A stretch of 60,436 nucleotides of DNA, taken from contig CAMHDJ010000012.1 of the NCBI GenBank assembly GCA_946183915.1, positions 1 through 60,436 on the forward strand, read 5' to 3'. This DNA is from an uncultured Bacteroidales bacterium (lineage in GTDB: Bacteria; Bacteroidota; Bacteroidia; Bacteroidales; P3). The notes below the pieces were generated by a model, which saw only the letters and a list, made by a program, of their open reading frames with translations, did not search any database and was not told the origin of the DNA. The translations under genes and the position numbers were made by a program. Positions within the stretch are counted from its first letter, which is position 1, and each line of letters begins with the position of its first letter. Below, piece after piece: positions 55,626 through 60,436 of the stretch.

Positions 55626-56672
55626 TCACTTCCCCTGCCCGGCGGGCATCTGCTGGCTCAGGCAGTGGAACGAGCCGAGGCCCCAGATGATGTCGGTCGA
55701 GTCGATGCCCACCACCTCGCGGTCGGGGAAGCAGGCCTCGAGGATATAGGCAGCCTCGTTGTCGGTCAGGCAGCGGTAGGTGGGGAAGATCACCTTGCCG
55801 TTGGCCAGGTAGAAATTGGCGTAGGAGGCCGGCAGACGCTGGCCGTCGTAGAAGACGACGTCGGGCATGGGCAGCTCCACGATGTCGGGCTGCTTGCCGT
55901 TGGCCAGGCGTGCGCGCTTGAGGATGCGGAGGTTCTTCTGCAGGGGCTCGTAGTTCTCGTCCCAGGTGTCGGTCTCCACGGCGGTGATGATGGTGTCGGG
56001 GCCGACAAAGCGCGACAGGTCGTCGACGTGGCCGTCGGTGTCGTCGCCCACGATGCCGTCGGCCAGCCAGATGATATTGTCCACCCCGTAGTAGTCGCGC
56101 AGGTAGCCTTCGATCTGATCCTGGTTCAGGTGGGGGTTGCGGTTGGGGTTGAGCAGGCACGACGTGGTGGTCAGCAGGTCGCCGCAACCGTTCACATCGA
56201 TGGAGCCACCCTCCATGACGATGCCGGGCGAGAAGAGGGGCATGTCGGGGAAGAAGTCGTGGATGCGCACCGGCACCTCGGTGTCGAGCTCGTAGGGGTA
56301 CTTGCCGCCCCAGGCATTGTGGTTCCAGTTGACGATGGCCCTCGGCAGGGCGACGTCGCGGTTGAGCAGGAACGCCGGCCCGTGGTCGCGGCACCAGGCG
56401 TCGTTGCTCGTGATGATGTGGAGGCAGATGTTCTCCATTCGGGTGCCGATGGCCTGCAGTTCGCGGGCCACACGGTCGCGCATCGCCTCGTCGTCGACGT
56501 TGATATGCACCGTCTCACCCTCGGCGAGGGTCTTGACAAAGAGGTGGTACGAGGGGTAGATGGTTTCGATCTTACCGGGCCACGAGTCGGGGTTCTTCGG
56601 GTAGGTGAGCCAGGTGGCCTCGTGGCGTGCCCACTCGGCGGGCATGTAGTAGCCTTGTTCTTTCGGAGTCAT
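55626..56672 (-). CDS. aguA: Agmatine deiminase
   Basis: Protein of 348 residues. SNDAWCRDHGPAF (89-101), GDDTDGHVDDLSRFV with catalytic H215, and GLGSFHCLSQQMPAG with nucleophile C337 identify the peptidyl-arginine-deiminase-type agmatine deiminase. It converts agmatine to N-carbamoylputrescine. Its start ATG 56672 overlaps the TGA of aguB by one base (TGATG), so translation is probably coupled. Longer in-frame starts run through aguB and were rejected. Confidence 0.95.
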   Translation of the reverse strand: MTPKEQGYYMPAEWARHEATWLTYPKNPDSWPGKIETIYPSYHLFVKTLAEGETVHINVDDEAMRDRVARELQAIGTRMENICLHIITSNDAWCRDHGPAFLLNRDVALPRAIVNWNHNAWGGKYPYELDTEVPVRIHDFFPDMPLFSPGIVMEGGSIDVNGCGDLLTTTSCLLNPNRNPHLNQDQIEGYLRDYYGVDNIIWLADGIVGDDTDGHVDDLSRFVGPDTIITAVETDTWDENYEPLQKNLRILKRARLANGKQPDIVELPMPDVVFYDGQRLPASYANFYLANGKVIFPTYRCLTDNEAAYILEACFPDREVVGIDSTDIIWGLGSFHCLSQQMPAGQGK

Positions 56673-57538
56673 CAGTCGATATAACGTTTGGTGATGTCGC
56701 CATAGGAGTCGATGCGGCGGTCGCGCAGGTAGGGCCAGTGGCGGCGATAGTGATCGGTCTCGTCGAGGTCGAGGGTGGTGATGTGCGTGGCCTCGTCGTA
56801 GTGCGGCGCCTGGTAGAGGACGCGTCCGAAGGCGTTGGTCACGAAACTGCCGCCCCAGAACTGCATGCCGCCCTCGCGGCCGGTGCGGTTCACGCTGACC
56901 ACCGGCACCCCGTTGGCCACGGCGTGGCTGCGCTGTATGGTCTGCCAGGCGGCATACTGTTCGCGGTTGTCGTGCTCCTTCTGGCGCACATCCCAGCCGA
57001 TGGCCGTCGGGAAGAAGAGGATCTGCGCACCCTTCAGCGCCGTGATGCGGGCCGCTTCGGGGTACCACTGGTCCCAGCAGATGAGGACGCCGATGGTGGC
57101 GAAGCGGGTCTTGAATACCTTGTAGCCCAGGTCGCCGGGCGTGAAGTAGAACTTCTCGTAGTAGCCCGGATCGTCGGGGATGTGCATCTTGCGGTACTTG
57201 CCCAGGTAGGAGCCGTCGGCGTCGATGACGGCGGTGGTGTTGTGGTAGAGGCCTTCGGCGCGCTTCTCGAACATCGAGCACACCAGCACCACGCCCAGTT
57301 CCTTGGCCAGGGCCATGAAGTGCTGCGTCGTGGGCCCTTCCGGAATAGGCTCGGCCAGACGGAAGTTCTCGTAGCGCTCCTCGTCGCAGAAGTAGAGCGA
57401 CGCGAAGAGCTCCTGCAGACAGATGATCTGCGCTCCGCCGGCAGCCAGTTCGCGCACCTTCTCGGTGTAGCGTTCTATATTCTGTTGCTTGTCCTCCACG
57501 CAGCTCATCTGCGCGATTCCGACTTTCACTTTGTTCAT
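56672..57538 (-). CDS. aguB: N-carbamoylputrescine amidase (nitrilase family)
   Basis: Protein of 288 residues from ATG 57538 (MNKVKVGIAQ). Catalytic triad E43 (LQELF), K117 (KYRKMHIPD) and C154 (LICWDQWYPE). It hydrolyses N-carbamoylputrescine to putrescine, the step after agmatine deiminase. A minus-strand TATTTTTG box at 57561-57568 gives a leader of only about 17 nt. Upstream in-frame starts (57637) precede the promoter and were rejected. Confidence 0.94.
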   Translation of the reverse strand: MNKVKVGIAQMSCVEDKQQNIERYTEKVRELAAGGAQIICLQELFASLYFCDEERYENFRLAEPIPEGPTTQHFMALAKELGVVLVCSMFEKRAEGLYHNTTAVIDADGSYLGKYRKMHIPDDPGYYEKFYFTPGDLGYKVFKTRFATIGVLICWDQWYPEAARITALKGAQILFFPTAIGWDVRQKEHDNREQYAAWQTIQRSHAVANGVPVVSVNRTGREGGMQFWGGSFVTNAFGRVLYQAPHYDEATHITTLDLDETDHYRRHWPYLRDRRIDSYGDITKRYID

Positions 57539-57560
57539 TTCAGACAGTATTTTGAGAATG

Positions 57561-57568
57561 CAAAAATA
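57561..57568 (-). promoter_or_regulatory. aguB operon promoter -7 box (TATTTTTG)
   Basis: Minus-strand TATTTTTG followed by CATT, about 23 bp before the aguB ATG. Confidence 0.7.
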
Positions 57569-57687
57569 CACAAAAAAATCCATTCCGCCGCCAACGCCCC
57601 TCTTTTTTTCCACTATTTCCAGCCATCGCGCTGGCAATCAACATCCTACACACTCACCCCCAAGCTGCCATTTCGCCCCACCCCCTC

Positions 57688-57841
57688 TGCATCCCCTCTG
57701 CATCCCCTCTGCATCATCTCTGCATCCCCCCAGGCATCATCCAGGCATCATCCAGGCATCAACTAGGCATCAACTAGGCATCATCCAGGCATCATCTAGG
57801 CATCATCCAGGCATCATCCAGGCATCATCTAGGCATCAACT
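57688..57841. repeat. 11-bp tandem array (TGCATCCCCTC then AGGCATCATCC)
   Basis: Fourteen exact 11-bp units: four TGCAT-type followed by ten AGGCATC-type, the latter in variants ending ATCC, ATCT or AACT. It lies between the divergent aguB operon and the TPR gene; the rest of the 57.5-57.95 kb gap shows no gene or clear promoter for the TPR gene. Confidence 0.93.
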
Positions 57842-57954
57842 AGGCATACATGCATCCCGAATGCATGGCTGACGGAGCGATCGTCGGTGGAAAAAAGCCA
57901 TAAAATAATGAACAAATACAATAAAAGCGTCGCCGCGCCGTTAAACCTTCTGTT

Positions 57955-59070
57955 ATGACAAAGAAGGCACTCATAGCGACAGCGGCCCTGATGCTGCTGG
58001 CAGCGGCGCCGGCAGCGGCACAAGGCCTGCTGGCCAAAGGCATCGGCGCCGAGCAGAAGGGGCTGACCGACCTGGCCGAGAACTACTACCGCCAGGCCGC
58101 CGACACCAGCGCCACGGCGCGCCTGCACCTGGGCATGCTGCAGGAGGAGCGCGAACGCTACGCCGACGCGGCCCGATGGCTGGCGGCGGCCGACAGCAGT
58201 GCCTTGGCCCTGAGCCACCTGGCCCTCTGCCAGGCCGAGCTGCGACAGTGGGCCGACGCCAAGCGCAGCGCCGAGAAAGCCATCGAACTGGCCGACACCG
58301 CCGCCCTCAGTGTGCGCAGCAGCGCCATGGCCTCGCTGGCCCTGGTCTACTGCGCCGAGCAGAGCTTCACCAACGCCCTCCACTGGGCCCGCCAAGCCGC
58401 CGAAGAGGATCCCCGTTCGGCCCGCGCCCGCAACGTCAAGGGGGTGGTGCTCTACAGCCGCGGCAACGAGAACGAGGCCATCGCCGCCTTCCGCGAAGCC
58501 CTCAAGGTCGACCCCGCCAACGTCGACGCACACTTCAACCTGGGCACCATCTACTGCCGCCGCAACAACTACGACCTGGCCATCACCACCCTCCGCAACG
58601 GGCTGAAGCAGCACCGCCGCTCGGTCAAGCTCTTCTACTGCTTCGGCTGGGCCTACCAGCTCAAGGGCGACAACGAGCGCGCCATCGAATGCCTGCAGAA
58701 CGTGCTGGAGCTCGACTCGACCCACGTCAACGCCTACAACCGCCTGGGCGACATCTACTTCGGCCGGGGCGAATACAACCGCGCCATCGAGCAGTACCGC
58801 CGCGCAATCCACTTCGGGCCGCGGCTGACCGAGGCCTACCGCCTGCTGGGCCGCACCCATGCCGAGCAGGGCGAGTTCGGCAAGGCCATCCGGCAGTACC
58901 AGAAAGCCGTCGAACTCGACCCCAAGGACGGCGACACCTACTGCCGCATCGCCGAGCTCTACGCCCGCCAGAACCAGCCCAAACGCGAGCAGGCCAACTA
59001 CAAACGCGCCGCCCGCCTGGGCAACACCGAGGCCCGCGACTGGTGCACCAAACACGGAATAGCCTATTAA
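57955..59070 (+). CDS. Secreted TPR protein
   Basis: Protein of 371 residues with signal peptide (MTKKALIATAALMLLAAAPAAAQ) followed by eight to nine tetratricopeptide repeats, for example VKGVVLYSRGNENEAIAAFREALKVDPANVDAHFNLGTIYCRRNNYDLAITTLRNGL and AYRLLGRTHAEQGEFGKAIRQYQKAVELDPKDGD. A periplasmic scaffold role is likely but the partners are unknown. It is 13 bp upstream of the polyprenyl synthase gene. Confidence 0.88.
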   Translation: MTKKALIATAALMLLAAAPAAAQGLLAKGIGAEQKGLTDLAENYYRQAADTSATARLHLGMLQEERERYADAARWLAAADSSALALSHLALCQAELRQWADAKRSAEKAIELADTAALSVRSSAMASLALVYCAEQSFTNALHWARQAAEEDPRSARARNVKGVVLYSRGNENEAIAAFREALKVDPANVDAHFNLGTIYCRRNNYDLAITTLRNGLKQHRRSVKLFYCFGWAYQLKGDNERAIECLQNVLELDSTHVNAYNRLGDIYFGRGEYNRAIEQYRRAIHFGPRLTEAYRLLGRTHAEQGEFGKAIRQYQKAVELDPKDGDTYCRIAELYARQNQPKREQANYKRAARLGNTEARDWCTKHGIAY

Positions 59071-59083
59071 TACTATAATAATT

Positions 59084-60067
59084 ATGAACAATCTAAAATA
59101 CTACCTGGGACGTGTGGAGCAACTCTTCGCCGACGAGTGCTTCCTGGCCGAGCCGCGCGAGCTTTACGAACCCATCGACTACACGCTGCGCCTCGGCGGC
59201 AAGCGCATCCGCCCCACCCTGCTGCTGGCGGCCAATGCCCTCTTCGGCGGGCGCGAGGAGGAGGTGCTCGGCGCCGCCCTCGGCATCGAGACCTTCCACA
59301 ACTTCACCCTGCTGCACGACGATCTCATGGACCGCTCGCCCCTGCGCCGCGGCCAACCCACGGTCTACCGCAAGTGGGACGAGAACACAGCCGTGCTCAG
59401 CGGCGACACCATGTTCGCCCTCGCCTGGCGCTACTTCCTGCGGCAACCCTCGCCCCGCCTGCGCGACATCCTCAACTGCTTCAACGAGACCGCCATCGAA
59501 GTCTGCGAAGGGCAGCAGAAGGACATGAACTTTGAGCGCCGCGGCCTGGGCCGCGTGAGCCTCGACGACTACCTCGACATGATCCGCCAGAAGACCGCCG
59601 TCCTGCTGGCCGGCGCCCTGAAGGTCGGCGCCCTCTACGCCGGCGCCCCCGAGGCCCAGGTGGACCTCCTCTACGCCTTCGGCCTGCACCTCGGCCTGGC
59701 CTTCCAAATGCAGGACGACCTGCTCGACGGCTACGGCGACACCGCCGTCTTCGGCAAGAAGACCGGCCAGGACATCCGCGACAACAAGATCAGCTACCTG
59801 CCCCTGACGGCCCTCACCCTGGCCGACGAACCCCAGCGCGAGGAGTTGCTTTCCCTCTTCGCCACCAAGGACACCCCGGACGAGGAGGCGAAGGTGCGCC
59901 GCGTGATGGCCCTCTACGACGCCGTCGGACTGCGCCCGGTGGTCGAGCAGAACATCGCCCGCGAGTTCCAGAGTGCCCGTCAGACCCTCGACCGCATCGC
60001 CGCCGACGAGGCCCTCAAAGCCCCCCTGCGCGAGCTCATGGAGACCCTCGACGGAAGAAAAAAATGA
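59084..60067 (+). CDS. Polyprenyl diphosphate synthase family protein
   Basis: Trans-prenyltransferase of 327 residues. First Asp-rich motif DDLMD at 79-83 (LLHDDLMDRSPLRRGQPT), second DDLLD at 211-215 (FQMQDDLLDGYGD), plus GGKRIRPTLLLAA near the start. It condenses IPP units into a prenyl diphosphate for quinone or carrier lipid. Product length cannot be told reliably from sequence. It could use IPP made via dxs elsewhere in the window. Confidence 0.93.
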   Translation: MNNLKYYLGRVEQLFADECFLAEPRELYEPIDYTLRLGGKRIRPTLLLAANALFGGREEEVLGAALGIETFHNFTLLHDDLMDRSPLRRGQPTVYRKWDENTAVLSGDTMFALAWRYFLRQPSPRLRDILNCFNETAIEVCEGQQKDMNFERRGLGRVSLDDYLDMIRQKTAVLLAGALKVGALYAGAPEAQVDLLYAFGLHLGLAFQMQDDLLDGYGDTAVFGKKTGQDIRDNKISYLPLTALTLADEPQREELLSLFATKDTPDEEAKVRRVMALYDAVGLRPVVEQNIAREFQSARQTLDRIAADEALKAPLRELMETLDGRKK

Positions 60068-60096
60068 GATTTTTTCTTGGTTTTAGAAAAAATGTG

Positions 60097-60104
60097 TATA
60101 TTTG
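60097..60104 (+). promoter_or_regulatory. Promoter -7 box (TATATTTG) for the ExbB/TolQ-type gene
   Basis: TATATTTG followed by CAC, 63 bp before the ATG at 60168 and just beyond the stop of the prenyl synthase gene. Confidence 0.75.
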
Positions 60105-60167
60105 CACAACGAAATATAATAGGCAAATTATAAACAATAAATTAATAATCAACATTCTAAAAACATC

Positions 60168-60436
60168 ATGAAAAAAGTTTTTGCTTTGATGTCAATAGTC
60201 GGACTGTTGACATTTGCCAACTTCAATGACGTGAAGGCACAGGATCAACCCGCTGCCGAAGCCACAGAACAGGTCACCGATTCGGCCGCTCCTGCCGTTG
60301 CCGAGGAGGCCGTCGCTCCCGTTGAGGAAGCCGCCGCTGCTCCCGCCGACGACACCAAGTCGTTCCACCAGGTGCTGAAAGAGAAGTACATCCAGGGTGG
60401 TGCCGGCTGGATGACCCCCGTGCTCCTCTGCCTTAT
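60168..60436 (+). CDS. MotA/TolQ/ExbB proton channel family protein, N-terminal part (cut by window edge)
   Basis: The frame from ATG 60168 reads MKKVFALMSIVGLLTFANF...VKAQ, a signal-like segment, then an Ala/Glu/Pro-rich stretch and KSFHQVLKEKYIQGGAGWMTPVLLCL at the edge. The HQVLKEKYIQGGxxWMxPVLxCL segment is where Bacteroidota ExbB/TolQ proteins enter their first membrane helix. Such proteins couple proton flow to TonB- or Tol-type work. Only 89 codons are visible, so the call rests on this short match. Confidence 0.72.
   Translation, partial: MKKVFALMSIVGLLTFANFNDVKAQDQPAAEATEQVTDSAAPAVAEEAVAPVEEAAAAPADDTKSFHQVLKEKYIQGGAGWMTPVLLCL

Noticed and set aside
53950-56394. 814-codon reading of the S41 peptidase extended upstream
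   Set aside because: The first 277 codons are an Arg/Pro-rich shadow of agmatine deiminase; the signal peptide at 55563 marks the true start.
57688-57841. CRISPR-like repeat array
   Set aside because: Units are contiguous 11-mers without unique spacers and there are no cas genes; it is a simple tandem array.

Overview
The window reads as chromosomal DNA of a GC-rich member of the Bacteroidota, most likely an uncultured Bacteroidales. Support: -7 boxes of the form TAnnTTTG in front of most transcription units (several with a TTTG box about 19-20 bp upstream), Rho with a very long disordered N-terminal insertion, a sodium-pump methylmalonyl-CoA decarboxylase cluster, Bacteroidota-restricted families (Porin_10-like, DUF6266-like, DUF3127) and a BspA-like leucine-rich repeat protein with a C-terminal module resembling the type IX sorting domain. 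No phage, insertion sequence or CRISPR array was found.

Layout. 1-2.9 kb (minus): murL - murD - M20 amidohydrolase (cut by the window edge), suggesting D-glutamate is made by epimerising the UDP-MurNAc-dipeptide. 3.2-10.5 kb (plus): yajC and an RND efflux operon (TolC, lipoprotein adaptor, permease) followed by a PII-like protein and a secreted coiled-coil protein. 10.6-13.1 kb: a small accessory stretch (unknown protein, HTH protein, DUF6266-like protein). 13.2-17.4 kb: rho, gcvH, ilvE and an AT-richer outer-membrane protein. 18.0-22.4 kb (plus): tRNA(CAU), ruvX, def, a lipoprotein and a PPDK-like protein of unusual architecture. 22.5-24.9 kb: the LRR protein. 25.4-31.0 kb (minus): dnaX - dapF - ligA - PagL-like. 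31.9-37.1 kb (plus): methylmalonyl-CoA epimerase and the decarboxylase subunits with a Cys-rich lipoprotein. 37.3-44.1 kb: priA facing yfcC-dxs-unknown. 44.8-52.1 kb (plus): DUF3127, 5-formyl-THF cyclo-ligase, unknown, panD, flippase-like, trxB, porin, CoA-transferase. 52.1-57.5 kb (minus): pruA; aguB-aguA-ctpA (agmatine to putrescine). 58-60.4 kb (plus): TPR protein, polyprenyl synthase, start of an ExbB/TolQ-type protein.

Metabolic reading: propionate formation from succinate via methylmalonyl-CoA with Na+ pumping, a CoA-transferase that could recycle CoA between acids, glycine cleavage, proline/glutamate catabolism, polyamine synthesis and DXP isoprenoids.

Most unusual: (1) dnaX is split by one in-frame TAG exactly at the end of the clamp-loader core, with a GC hairpin 10 nt downstream and an uninterrupted tau-like C-terminus after it; (2) murL and murD carry six in-frame repeat-derived insertions, and priA one more, made of the same short repeats that fill intergenic gaps; (3) at least three classes of dispersed repeats: 7-bp-period, 11-bp-period and a composite element of about 400 bp with a perfect 26-bp palindrome; (4) a PPDK-like protein that keeps the swivelling-domain His but has no recognisable C-terminal PEP/pyruvate barrel.
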